In this document: positions 1 to 6,309 of the stretch, one piece after another
Numbering within the stretch: the first letter of the stretch is position 1
Layout: each line of letters begins with the position of its first letter
NCBI GenBank assembly: GCA_964515215.1
Contig: CAZESL010000088.1
Coordinates: 1-9,583, forward strand
Origin: SIG588 sp964515215
GTDB lineage: Bacteria; Bacillota; Clostridia; Oscillospirales; Acutalibacteraceae
Direction: 5' to 3'
Length of the DNA: 9,583 nt
Translations under genes and position numbers: made by a program
The notes under the pieces: model-generated
Databases searched by the model: none
The model's input: the letters and a program-made list of their open reading frames with translations, nothing else
Told to the model about the DNA's origin: nothing

Positions 1-91
1 ATCTTATCATCTGTGAGGGTGTTTTTCCGACTGCAATTTTCTTGACAATTCCAGAAACACACAAAACGGACAGTAGTGCCATCGCGGTCAT
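1..91 (-). CDS. Possible 5' end of a small membrane protein, cut by the window edge
   Basis: On the minus strand an ATG at 91-89 opens a frame with no stop to the window edge, about 30 codons. It begins MTAMALLSVLCVSGIVKKI, so a short hydrophobic stretch is followed by basic residues, as in a membrane anchor or weak signal sequence. A GGGGGA purine run lies 5 nt upstream of the ATG. A second ATG at 108, out of frame, has GAGGAG only 3 nt upstream and stops after six codons, overlapping this start. I do not recognise the family, and 30 codons is too short to exclude chance. Confidence 0.3.
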   Translation of the reverse strand, partial: MTAMALLSVLCVSGIVKKIAVGKTPSQMIR

Positions 92-132
92 AGAAATCCC
101 CCAGTCATTTTCTCCTCGCCGATTTAAGTTGA

Positions 133-232
133 GAGAATGAACGCATAAAACAATCCCTCAGTCGGCTACGCCGACAGCTCCCTTTACACAAGGGAGCCTT
201 GTAGTTAATCCAAACTTTGTGCGTTCATTCTC
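133..232. repeat. 13-bp perfect inverted repeat enclosing a palindromic repeat element
   Basis: Positions 133-145 (gagaatgaacgca) are the exact reverse complement of 220-232. The arms enclose about 74 bp that contain the dispersed repeat at 151-200. The arrangement resembles a miniature element with terminal inverted repeats, but I see no clear target-site duplication. The repeats lie between the possible left-edge gene and ttcA, and no convincing ttcA promoter is visible among them. Confidence 0.6.
151..200 (+). repeat. Dispersed palindromic repeat, forward copy 1
   Basis: The unit starts caatccctcagtcggc. It contains two hairpins in tandem: gtcggc/gccgac around a short loop, then a gctccctt/aagggagc-type stem. 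Related copies lie at 2094-2140 and 6310-6440 on the plus strand, and at 2145-2207 and 6246-6298 in reverse. It is non-coding, since its frames differ between copies. Such repeats are common between genes in Oscillospiraceae (general knowledge). Confidence 0.65.
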
Positions 233-234
233 GG

Positions 235-282
235 GAACATCGCCGAAAAAACTGCGAGAAGTGCCGAATACGGGCGATGTTC
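235..282. repeat. 10-bp inverted repeat
   Basis: Positions 235-244 (gaacatcgcc) are the reverse complement of 273-282 (ggcgatgttc), with a 28-nt spacer. The repeat lies immediately downstream of the 133-232 element and just before a partial copy of the dispersed repeat at 287-307. It may be a decayed element end or a structured leader ahead of ttcA. Confidence 0.45.
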
Positions 283-286
283 GGCC

Positions 287-307
287 AGCTCCCCCTTTAG
301 TCAAGGG
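287..307 (+). repeat. Partial copy of the dispersed repeat
   Basis: Positions 287-307 read agctccccctttagtcaaggg, resembling the second hairpin half of the repeat at 151-200. The first half (the gtcggc stem) is absent, so this is a fragment. Confidence 0.4.
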
Positions 308-341
308 TAACAGCGCCGATTACAAGTCAGGAGGGACGTCC

Positions 342-1061
342 ATGTCAAAAAAGCAAGAGTTGCTCGGCCTTCTCCGTGCGGCGGTCGACCGTTACGGCAT
401 GTTGCAGGAAGGTGACCGCGTGGCCGTGGGCGTATCGGGCGGCAAAGACAGCATGGCGTTGCTCGCCCTTCTTGCCGAATTGCGGCGTTTCTCCCCCGTG
501 TCGTTTTCCCTTACGGCGATCACGCTGGATCCCGCGTTTGACGGGATAGAATCGGATTTTTCCGCCGTGGCGGCATGGTGTGAAGCGCACGACGTCCCGT
601 ACGTTTTGAAGCGCACCCGTCTCGCACAGGCGGCGATCGAACAGTCGGCGGGAAAACCGCCCTGCTCACTGTGCGCCAAAATGCGGCGCGGCGTGCTTCA
701 CCGCACGGCGGTGGAGGCGGGGTGTAACGCAGTGGCACTGGGTCATCATAAAGACGATGCCGCCGAAACGGTGCTGATGAATCTGCTGGAAGGCAGTCGT
801 TTTGCTTGCTTTTCTCCCGTGACCGACCTTGACCGCCGCGGTCTGCGATTGATACGACCGCTGATCTTTATGACCGAGCGGGAGATCGCGAATTTTGTCA
901 CGGCAGAGGGACTGCCCGTCGTGACCTCCCGTTGTCCCGTGGACGGACACACCCACCGCCAAAAGGCGAAAGATCTGGTGCGTGACCTCTCGGCCGAGTA
1001 CGGCGACGTTGCCGAAAAATTGATACACGCACTCACCGCCGACCACATCAATCACTGGTAA
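342..1061 (+). CDS. ttcA: TtcA-family tRNA 2-thiocytidine biosynthesis protein (PP-loop ATPase)
   Basis: A 239-aa cytoplasmic enzyme of the N-type ATP pyrophosphatase (PP-loop) superfamily. TtcA proteins adenylate and thiolate cytidine 32 of certain tRNAs using a [4Fe-4S] cluster. Seen here: the PP-loop SGGKDS at residues 32-37, a CxxC pair at C108/C111, a GHHKDDAAET block at 134-143, and a third cysteine, C198, in RCPVDG. This three-Cys pattern matches the TtcA cluster ligands. It argues against TilS, which lacks the cluster and has a C-terminal tRNA-binding domain, and against the Ncs6/TtuA type, which has N-terminal zinc fingers. The start at 342 is set by a strong ribosome binding site (tcaggaggga, 327-336). 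The open frame continues upstream to 219, but only through repeat DNA. It is followed after 13 nt by the lipoprotein gene, so the two are probably co-transcribed. Automated pipelines often mislabel this family as lysidine synthetase. Confidence 0.85.
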   Translation: MSKKQELLGLLRAAVDRYGMLQEGDRVAVGVSGGKDSMALLALLAELRRFSPVSFSLTAITLDPAFDGIESDFSAVAAWCEAHDVPYVLKRTRLAQAAIEQSAGKPPCSLCAKMRRGVLHRTAVEAGCNAVALGHHKDDAAETVLMNLLEGSRFACFSPVTDLDRRGLRLIRPLIFMTEREIANFVTAEGLPVVTSRCPVDGHTHRQKAKDLVRDLSAEYGDVAEKLIHALTADHINHW

Positions 1062-1074
1062 AGGAGACGACACT

Positions 1075-1956
1075 ATGAAACGGTTTCTGGCCATTCTCGC
1101 CCTGTGCACCCTTCTTCTCGCAGGCGGTTGCCGCCCCAAGGACCCCGCCGCCAATACCGAACCGCCGCTCGCCGTAACGGGTGAGGTGGAGGTAGCGGTG
1201 CTGTCCATCGGTAAGGCAGACGCCATCGTCATCACCACCCAAAACAAGACGGTGGTCATTGATGCAGGCGAGTCGGACGACGGCGGCAAGGTGCTGAACT
1301 ACTTGAACGAAAAGGGCCGTTCGGTCATCGATCTGCTTATTATCTCCCACTACGACCGCGACCACGTGGGCGGGGCTGACCGCCTGCTCAATTTTGCCGA
1401 AGTTCGACAGATCATCCGCCCCGATTACGAGGGTGTGCGGGAAGAATACGACGTCTTCCTGCAGAGCATACAAGACTTGCAGATCCCCGACACCGCCTTA
1501 CCATGCGGCGGTGAAGACGTCACGCTTTCCGTTGAAGACGTCGAACTTACCATAAACTCCCCCCTGAAAAGTTCCTACGTCAACAAAGAGGGCGTTCAGC
1601 AGGACAACAATTTCTCGCTGGTGGTGCGAATGCGTCACGGTGCGAAAGCGTTTGTGTTTGCCGGAGACGCGGAAGACGAGCGTCTTGCCGAGTTGGTGGT
1701 AAGCAAAAAGAACTGGAAGGCAGACTTCCTGAAACTGCCGTATCACGGCAACTTCACCGACCTTACCTCCACCTTCTTCCAAATGGTCACACCCGACTAC
1801 GCGGTCGCGTGCGATTCGGATAAAAACCCGATGGCAACCGAAACCGCCGCGGCGCTGACGGCGCTCGGGTGCCGATCCTATGCCACCCGTAACGGTACGG
1901 TGGTGTGTCAAAGCGACGGCGTAACCTTAACGGTAACACAAACGGCAAGCGAATAA
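1075..1956 (+). CDS. ComEC/Rec2-like metallo-beta-lactamase-fold lipoprotein
   Basis: A 293-aa exported protein. Residues 1-19 form a lipoprotein signal peptide ending LLAGGC, with C19 as the predicted lipidation site. The rest is one metallo-beta-lactamase-fold domain. Visible motifs are VIDAGE (61-66), SHYDRDHVGG (91-100), FAGDAE (195-200) and LPYHGN (221-226), the set seen in the free-standing relatives of the ComEC C-terminal domain. Metal ligands are likely H92, D96, H97, D198 and H224. The usual second His of HxHxDH is Asp (D94), so metal binding may differ from the canonical site. There is no ComEC channel domain, so it is not a DNA uptake pore by itself; the substrate may be a nucleic acid or a phosphoester (inference). 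The start has aaaggag 7 nt upstream and lies 13 nt after ttcA. A terminator follows at 1965-1994. Confidence 0.8.
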   Translation: MKRFLAILALCTLLLAGGCRPKDPAANTEPPLAVTGEVEVAVLSIGKADAIVITTQNKTVVIDAGESDDGGKVLNYLNEKGRSVIDLLIISHYDRDHVGGADRLLNFAEVRQIIRPDYEGVREEYDVFLQSIQDLQIPDTALPCGGEDVTLSVEDVELTINSPLKSSYVNKEGVQQDNNFSLVVRMRHGAKAFVFAGDAEDERLAELVVSKKNWKADFLKLPYHGNFTDLTSTFFQMVTPDYAVACDSDKNPMATETAAALTALGCRSYATRNGTVVCQSDGVTLTVTQTASE

Positions 1957-1964
1957 GAAACAAC

Positions 1965-1994
1965 AAAAAACCACCCGTGAAACGGGTGGTTTTT
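1965..1994 (+). terminator. Intrinsic terminator of the ttcA-lipoprotein unit
   Basis: The stem ccacccgt (1971-1978) pairs with acgggtgg (1982-1989) around a 3-nt loop. An A-run lies before it and a T-run (1990-1994) after it. It begins 8 nt past the lipoprotein stop codon. The flanking A and T runs would let it work in either direction. Confidence 0.9.
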
Positions 1995-2093
1995 CATATG
2001 CGGGCAAAGCCCTCTGTTCTTCGCAACCGCGAGAATTCGCCTGTCAAACGCGTAAGGCGGTCTGTCGGTGGCAACGCCAAGCGCTGCAACAAG

Positions 2094-2140
2094 CTCCCCA
2101 GTCAGCCTTCGGCTGACAGCCCCCTCAACGAGGGGGCCTT
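2094..2140 (+). repeat. Dispersed palindromic repeat, forward copy 2
   Basis: Two adjacent hairpins: gtcagcc/ggctgac (2101-2107 with 2111-2117), then a gccccctc/gagggggc stem. The order matches the unit at 151-200 and the sequence is related but diverged. The flanking stretch 1995-2312 contains no supportable gene. Confidence 0.55.
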
Positions 2141-2144
2141 CATA

Positions 2145-2207
2145 GCCTCCCTCTTTGAGGGAGGTGGATTTTCGGCGGCGTTCGCCGCCGAAAAGACGGA
2201 AGGAGTT
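2145..2207 (-). repeat. Dispersed palindromic repeat, reverse copy
   Basis: Starts gcctccctctttgagggagg and runs to ggaggagtt-like sequence, the reverse orientation of the family and similar to 6246-6298. It contains a perfect 11-bp hairpin, 2169-2179 with 2184-2194, around gttc. With the forward copy at 2094-2140 it forms a back-to-back pair. Confidence 0.5.
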
Positions 2208-2312
2208 TATGTTTTTTACATTGTTGGGGGTAACAGTTTATCGTTTTATAAGCCAACCTTTCGTTTCTTCTTTCCAAAATTACTTTTTCTCCCCATCGCC
2301 ATAGGCTTTACT

Positions 2313-2337
2313 AAACCACGCGTCTAACGCGTGGTTT
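2313..2337. terminator. Bidirectional hairpin terminator
   Basis: A perfect 11-bp stem, aaaccacgcgt (2313-2323) with acgcgtggttt (2327-2337), around a 3-nt loop. The A and T ends make it usable on both strands. It is 11 nt from the next hairpin and may back up the dockerin gene terminator. No plus-strand gene directly precedes it; 2208-2312 appears empty. Confidence 0.65.
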
Positions 2338-2348
2338 TACTTTACAAC

Positions 2349-2385
2349 AAACCCACCCCCATCCAAACGGATGGGGGTGGGTTTT
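2349..2385 (-). terminator. Terminator of the dockerin-protein gene
   Basis: A 16-bp perfect stem, 2349-2364 with 2369-2384, around a 4-nt loop, with an A-rich foot and a T-rich top. It lies 3-4 nt downstream of the dockerin gene stop codon (2391-2389 on the minus strand). Because the tail is symmetric it could also stop plus-strand transcripts. Confidence 0.85.
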
Positions 2386-2388
2386 CGT

Positions 2389-3846
2389 TTACCCTTCTGC
2401 AGGGAATTTGTTGATCTTCTTCACCGCGTACTGCAGGATGATACGTGCGTCGTTCGAATCCACCTTGCTGTCACCGTTGACGTCCGCCGTTGCCAGATCC
2501 AGTTTGGTGCCGTCGATCTTCTTCACCGCGTATTGTAACACCACGCGCGCATCGTTGGAGTCCGCTTTGCCGCTCCCGTTCACGTCGCCGTATACCGTCA
2601 CGACGGCCGCCGGTGTCAGCGTTACGTTTTGGATCACCGCCGTATCCGCCACCGTGACGGTGTAGGTAACGGTGGGATAGCCCGCTTTCTGCGCCTTCAG
2701 GGTGTACACACCCGACGGCACGCGGGCGAAGCGGTAACTCACCGTGCTGCCCGTGAGAACCGTTTCATATGCCGTCTCGGTAAGCCCTTGCGGAATGAGT
2801 TGCAGTGTGATCTCTCCCGCCGCATCTCCAAGATCGGTCACGTAGCCGCTGACCGAGCCTTTGCGCGCGGGCGGCAACGCCCCTTCCTCAAAAGTATAAT
2901 AGATGTACACCGCGTTGCGGCTCACGTATACGTTATCCCAATCGCCCTTGGCAACCACCTGCTTACCGTCAAGATAGGCCGCCGTATCGGAAGCGAACGC
3001 GCACACGTCGGCACCGTTCAGCTGTGCGGAGATCACCTTGATCTCCACCTTGTACTGCTCTCCCTGCACGAAGGTGTCGGTCGGCTCTAACATTTCGCCC
3101 GCGCTGTTATACCAGATCACACCGTTTGTACCGGCGTAATTGGGATCCGGCCGATACAGATCGGGATACGCCGCCGTCACGGTGTAATCGGGTGTTTCGC
3201 CCGCGCGTGGGGCTTCCGGTCCGTTCACCATCACAGTGAACAGTTCCTGCGGCTGACAGAGGAATTCGGCGCTGATGATCTGCTCCGTAAGCCCCAGATT
3301 GTTCGTGGTGTTTCCTGCGGCTCCCGTACCGTTCACCGAAGCGGCAAACAGCATTTCATACCAGCGGTCGTGATAGAAGGTATACCCCTCTTCGGTTTTG
3401 ATATACACCCTTACCGCATACCGATGGCCGGGTATGAAGGTCTCATTTTCGTAAACCCAATCGGACGCCGTCACGTCAAACCAGCTGACGCCGTTCCGGA
3501 TATAGTACAACTTTCGACCGTTCATCCAGTCGTCGTAGTAGACGTTTTTGGATACGTCTACGTAATACCCGCTGCCGCGGACGGTGGCGGTATAGGTAGG
3601 TTTCTGTCCCGCCACGGGCTCGGTCACGTTATCGATGACGATGTTTTCGATCACGCTGTCGTTGCACATACCGAACTCATAGTATACGGTGATGCAGCGG
3701 AGAGGATCTTTGCCGTAGACCTTATGCGCCTTGGTCGAATTGCCGTTGACCTCCGCCCAGATATACGGTTCCTCACCGTCATAAGAGACCATCGGCCAGA
3801 ACTCGTAGCCGTCCGCCGTTTCCACTTCCACCGCGATCTTGTTCAC
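2389..3846 (-). CDS. Dockerin-containing extracellular protein, N-terminus missing
   Basis: 485 residues from a GTG at 3846. Residues 417-480 are a type I dockerin: two Ca-binding loops, DVNGSGKADSNDARVVLQYA (421-440) and DVNGDSKVDSNDARIILQYA (455-474), which in cellulosome-type systems dock to a cohesin. Residues about 328-412 look like a carboxypeptidase-regulatory (beta-sandwich) domain, with SGYVTD and YTLKAQKAGY. Upstream are two repeat modules (about 67-197 and 203-318), each with a [VM]xxPxAGxxPxYTxT start. The first 60 residues match only the second half of such a module. FIPGHRYAVRVYIKTEEGYTF (137-157) aligns with NKIAVEVETADGYEF (2-16), so the protein is cut within a module. No signal peptide and no ribosome binding site are visible at 3846, and the open frame stops at 3889. 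The natural gene was therefore longer; its enzymatic or binding part is unknown. A terminator follows at 2349-2385. Confidence 0.8.
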   Translation of the reverse strand: MNKIAVEVETADGYEFWPMVSYDGEEPYIWAEVNGNSTKAHKVYGKDPLRCITVYYEFGMCNDSVIENIVIDNVTEPVAGQKPTYTATVRGSGYYVDVSKNVYYDDWMNGRKLYYIRNGVSWFDVTASDWVYENETFIPGHRYAVRVYIKTEEGYTFYHDRWYEMLFAASVNGTGAAGNTTNNLGLTEQIISAEFLCQPQELFTVMVNGPEAPRAGETPDYTVTAAYPDLYRPDPNYAGTNGVIWYNSAGEMLEPTDTFVQGEQYKVEIKVISAQLNGADVCAFASDTAAYLDGKQVVAKGDWDNVYVSRNAVYIYYTFEEGALPPARKGSVSGYVTDLGDAAGEITLQLIPQGLTETAYETVLTGSTVSYRFARVPSGVYTLKAQKAGYPTVTYTVTVADTAVIQNVTLTPAAVVTVYGDVNGSGKADSNDARVVLQYAVKKIDGTKLDLATADVNGDSKVDSNDARIILQYAVKKINKFPAEG

Positions 3847-4516
3847 AGCCGCCGCACTGGTGTTTCTCGTGACGATAAGCCGCGGGTACTATCGCGAGGT
3901 CTCCATGATCTCGGTCGACGGTGCCGCCGTATTGCGTAAGGTGTACGGGCCGCTGCACATCGTCTACCCGCTGTATTTGCTCGCCTATTTCGCCGCCATG
4001 GTGGTACTCGTTTTGCGAGCGGCAATCAAAAAGGTGATGGACACCGCCGCCCGTGCCGTGGTATTGATATTGGCGGTGTTCGTCAATTTGGCGGTATGGG
4101 GTGTTGAGCAGTTGATGGACAACACGTTTGAATGTCTTTCGGTCTCTTACATTATCAGCGAACTGTTTTTGTTGGGGCTGCACCTTGTCCTCGCGGAAAA
4201 TCGGCGGCTCACGGCGTTGATCGAGCAAGCCGCCCTGCCGCACGACGGTGCATCGCTTCCGTCGCCCGAGCAGGTGAGCGATCCATCTTTGCACCTGTTT
4301 TTGGAAGGTATTAGGCGCCTGACACCGACCGAAACCACGATCTTTGAAGCGCGCCTGGCGCGTATGACCACCGAGGAGATCCTATCGACCTTATGCATTA
4401 CGGAAAACACGCTGAAGTTCCACAATCGCAACCTCTACGGCAAACTCGGCGTTTCTTCGCGCAAAGAACTGTATGCGGTGTATAAGCAGTTGACTGCCCC
4501 TTCGTTGAAAGAATAA
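3839..4516 (+). CDS. LuxR-type transcriptional regulator with membrane-embedded N-terminus, 5'-truncated
   Basis: 225 residues from a TTG at 3839. The C-terminus (about 158-216) is a LuxR/GerE helix-turn-helix: RRLTPTETTIFEARLA, then TEEILSTLCITENTLKFHNR and KLGVSSRKEL. Before it are hydrophobic segments at about 2-13, 41-59, 73-92 and 103-119. These look like the last helices of a seven-helix membrane sensor, such as the 7TM region found in some clostridial LuxR proteins and histidine kinases. The first helices are missing: the frame is closed by a stop at 3806-3808, the TTG has no ribosome binding site, and the first helix begins abruptly. The gene overlaps the truncated dockerin gene head to head by 8 bp, so both lost their 5' ends at one junction. 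It is probably a non-functional fragment, or an assembly artefact. Confidence 0.7.
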   Translation: MFTAAALVFLVTISRGYYREVSMISVDGAAVLRKVYGPLHIVYPLYLLAYFAAMVVLVLRAAIKKVMDTAARAVVLILAVFVNLAVWGVEQLMDNTFECLSVSYIISELFLLGLHLVLAENRRLTALIEQAALPHDGASLPSPEQVSDPSLHLFLEGIRRLTPTETTIFEARLARMTTEEILSTLCITENTLKFHNRNLYGKLGVSSRKELYAVYKQLTAPSLKE

Positions 4517-4554
4517 AAAAGCCGCCGTACGGCGGCTTTTTTATTCTTTCAACG
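4503..4554. repeat. Perfect 52-bp palindrome spanning the ends of two convergent genes
   Basis: Positions 4503-4528 are the exact reverse complement of 4529-4554. The centre is a GC-rich terminator core, and the arms include A-run/T-run tails and the last codons of both flanking genes, so each ends Leu-Lys-Glu-stop with identical nucleotides. Symmetry breaks at 4502/4555. Confidence 0.9.
4515..4542. terminator. Bidirectional terminator between the luxR-type gene and mrnC
   Basis: gccgccgtacggcggc (4521-4536) is flanked by aaaaaa and tttttt. It directly follows the stop codon of each convergent gene, so it should terminate both. Confidence 0.9.
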
Positions 4555-4933
4555 CGGTCATCGCTTCGCGGAAGAGTTCGCGCAGGCGGTCGCGCTGACC
4601 GTCCAGATACAGATAGCCGAACAGGGCTTCCAGCCCCGTCGCGCGGTGATATTCGGGGGAGTTGCGGGAAGTGTGGGCGTTGCGCCCGCGGCGAAACACC
4701 GCCTCTTCCGCTTCGGTGAGGAGCGGCAACAGCCGTTCCATCGCCGCCGATTGCGCTTCGGCGCGCACCAGATCGACCGAGGCTTTGTGAAGCGTGCCGA
4801 CGGGACGGTTGGCTTCGCACGCCAAATGCTCGCGCACCATCAGCCCGTACACCCCGTCTCCCACAAAGGCGAGGGTCAAGGGGCTGAGTGACGAGGGGGT
4901 CACGTCATCGCTCAACAAACGAAAGGTTTCCAA
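4541..4933 (-). CDS. mrnC: Mini-ribonuclease III (MrnC)
   Basis: A 130-aa protein consisting of a single RNase III catalytic domain with no double-stranded-RNA-binding domain, the usual size for Mini-III. In Firmicutes this enzyme matures 23S rRNA ends. Signature pieces are LAFVGDGVYGLMVR (21-34, with acidic D26), RRGRNA (81-86) and YHRATGLEALFGYLYL (95-110, with acidic E102). The start is a TTG at 4933, with a GGGGGTGGG purine run a few bases upstream. No better in-frame ATG precedes the first conserved motif, and a stop lies at 4954-4952. It begins 13 nt after the obgE stop, consistent with co-transcription. Its final codons lie inside the 52-bp palindrome. Confidence 0.88.
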   Translation of the reverse strand: METFRLLSDDVTPSSLSPLTLAFVGDGVYGLMVREHLACEANRPVGTLHKASVDLVRAEAQSAAMERLLPLLTEAEEAVFRRGRNAHTSRNSPEYHRATGLEALFGYLYLDGQRDRLRELFREAMTALKE

Positions 4934-4946
4934 AAACCCACCCCCA

Positions 4947-6212
4947 TTAATTCACAAACTCAAAATCAAAGTCGTAGAGCGAAACGGTATCGCCTTCCTG
5001 CACACCCGCTTCACGCAGAGCGTCGATCACACCCGACGATTGGAGTAACCGCTGAAAATACTGCAGACTCTCGTAGTCGTCGATATCCACCGTACGCAGG
5101 ACAGGCAACAGCCAATCCGCTTCCACAAAATAGACGTCGTCTTCCACCGTGATAACGGGCTTGCGGCCGCTTTCCTCCACCGTCACCACGGGGGCTTCGG
5201 GCGCAAACTCGCGAATGGGCGGCAACGTCTGCAACTGTTCGGCACACGCTTTCACAAGATCTTCGGTGCCGTGGGCAATCGCCGCCATCATCGGGAAGAA
5301 ACGGTAACCCCGCTTTTCCATTTCGGCCGCAAACGCGTCCACCGCGGCATCGTCCACCAAGTCGCACTTGTTGCCCGCCACGATCATGGGACGGGCGGCG
5401 AGATCGGGGTTGAACTCCTGCAACTCACGGTTGATGATATCAAAATCTTCCAGCGGATCGCGCCCTTCACTGCCCGCCACGTCTACCACGTGCACCAAGA
5501 GGCGGCACCGTTCCACGTGCCGCAGGAAGTCGTGACCTAAACCTACCCCCTCGGATGCGCCCTCGATAATACCGGGGATATCCGCCATGACGAAGGACAC
5601 ACCTTCCGCCACACGGACGACACCGAGCACGGGCGACAGGGTGGTGAAGTGGTAATCCGCGATAGCGGGTTTCGCTTCGCTCACCACCGAAACGAGGGTG
5701 GACTTACCCACGTTCGGGAAGCCGACCAGACCGACGTCCGCCAGCAATTTCAGTTCGAGACGCAACTCGGGTGCCTCACCGGGGATGCCGGGTTTGGCAA
5801 ACCGCGGTGTCTGGCGGGTGGGGGTGGCAAAATGCGCGTTACCCCAGCCGCCGCGACCGCCGTGTGCGGCAATAAACGGCTCGTCTCCCGACATATCCGC
5901 CATCAGGCGACCGGTCTCGTTATCGTAGATCAGCGTACCGCGCGGCACTTTGATGACGAGATCTGCCCCCGCCTTGCCGAAACAACGCTTGGCACCGCCG
6001 TTTTGACCGTGCTCCGCCGCGTATTTGCGCTTGTAGCGGAAATCCGACAAGGTGTTGCAGTTATCCTCTGCCAAAAACACGATGTTACCGCCGCGACCGC
6101 CATCGCCGCCGTCGGGGCCGCCCGATGCCACGTACTTTTCGCGGTGGAACGACACCGCGCCGTTGCCGCCGTTGCCCGCACGCACCTTAATGACTGCCTT
6201 ATCGATAAACAC
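4947..6212 (-). CDS. obgE: GTPase Obg (ribosome assembly)
   Basis: 421 aa, the normal length. Residues 1-158 form the glycine-rich Obg fold (RAGNGGNGAVSFHREKYV, GGPDGGDGGRGG). The G domain follows: P-loop GFPNVGKST (164-172), switch II DIPGIIEGASEG (211-222) and NKCD (281-284). The C-terminal OCT domain spans about 345-421 (VEADWLLPVLRTVDIDDYES). Obg binds the 50S subunit late in assembly and is linked to stress control. I chose the GTG at 6212 because agaaggg lies 6 nt upstream and the N-terminus then matches the family (MFIDKAVIKVRAG). The frame remains open to 6401, but only through repeat DNA; the ATG at 6239 would add nine unconserved residues. No clear promoter is visible upstream. mrnC follows 13 nt after the stop. 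Confidence 0.95.
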   Translation of the reverse strand: MFIDKAVIKVRAGNGGNGAVSFHREKYVASGGPDGGDGGRGGNIVFLAEDNCNTLSDFRYKRKYAAEHGQNGGAKRCFGKAGADLVIKVPRGTLIYDNETGRLMADMSGDEPFIAAHGGRGGWGNAHFATPTRQTPRFAKPGIPGEAPELRLELKLLADVGLVGFPNVGKSTLVSVVSEAKPAIADYHFTTLSPVLGVVRVAEGVSFVMADIPGIIEGASEGVGLGHDFLRHVERCRLLVHVVDVAGSEGRDPLEDFDIINRELQEFNPDLAARPMIVAGNKCDLVDDAAVDAFAAEMEKRGYRFFPMMAAIAHGTEDLVKACAEQLQTLPPIREFAPEAPVVTVEESGRKPVITVEDDVYFVEADWLLPVLRTVDIDDYESLQYFQRLLQSSGVIDALREAGVQEGDTVSLYDFDFEFVN

Positions 6213-6245
6213 AGAAATCCCTTCTTTCGTACAGCGCATCCCAAA

Positions 6246-6298
6246 GCCTCCCCTGTGTAAGGGGAGGTGGCACGGCAAAGCCGTGACGGAGGGGTTGT
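6246..6298 (-). repeat. Dispersed palindromic repeat, reverse copy upstream of obgE
   Basis: Begins gcctcccctgtgtaagggga and ends ggaggggttgt. It has two hairpins, cctcccc/ggggagg and cacggc/gccgtg, in the reverse order of the 151-200 unit. It ends 34 bp before the obgE start. Confidence 0.6.
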
Positions 6299-6309
6299 GA
6301 ACTAAAAAA

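Noticed and set aside
42..79. Perfect TTGACA at 42-47 as a ttcA promoter
   Set aside because: No acceptable -10 box lies 16-18 bp downstream, and the site may lie within the possible left-edge gene.
130..320. CRISPR array
   Set aside because: The repeats are inverted, irregularly spaced and differ in sequence; there are no regular spacers and no cas genes.
219..341. 41-residue N-terminal extension of ttcA
   Set aside because: It is encoded by repeat DNA, has no ribosome binding site, and a strong site precedes the ATG at 342.
1905..2327. Plus-strand open frame of 140 codons after the MBL gene
   Set aside because: It overlaps the MBL gene end, reads through a terminator and two repeats, and has no ribosome binding site or recognisable domain.
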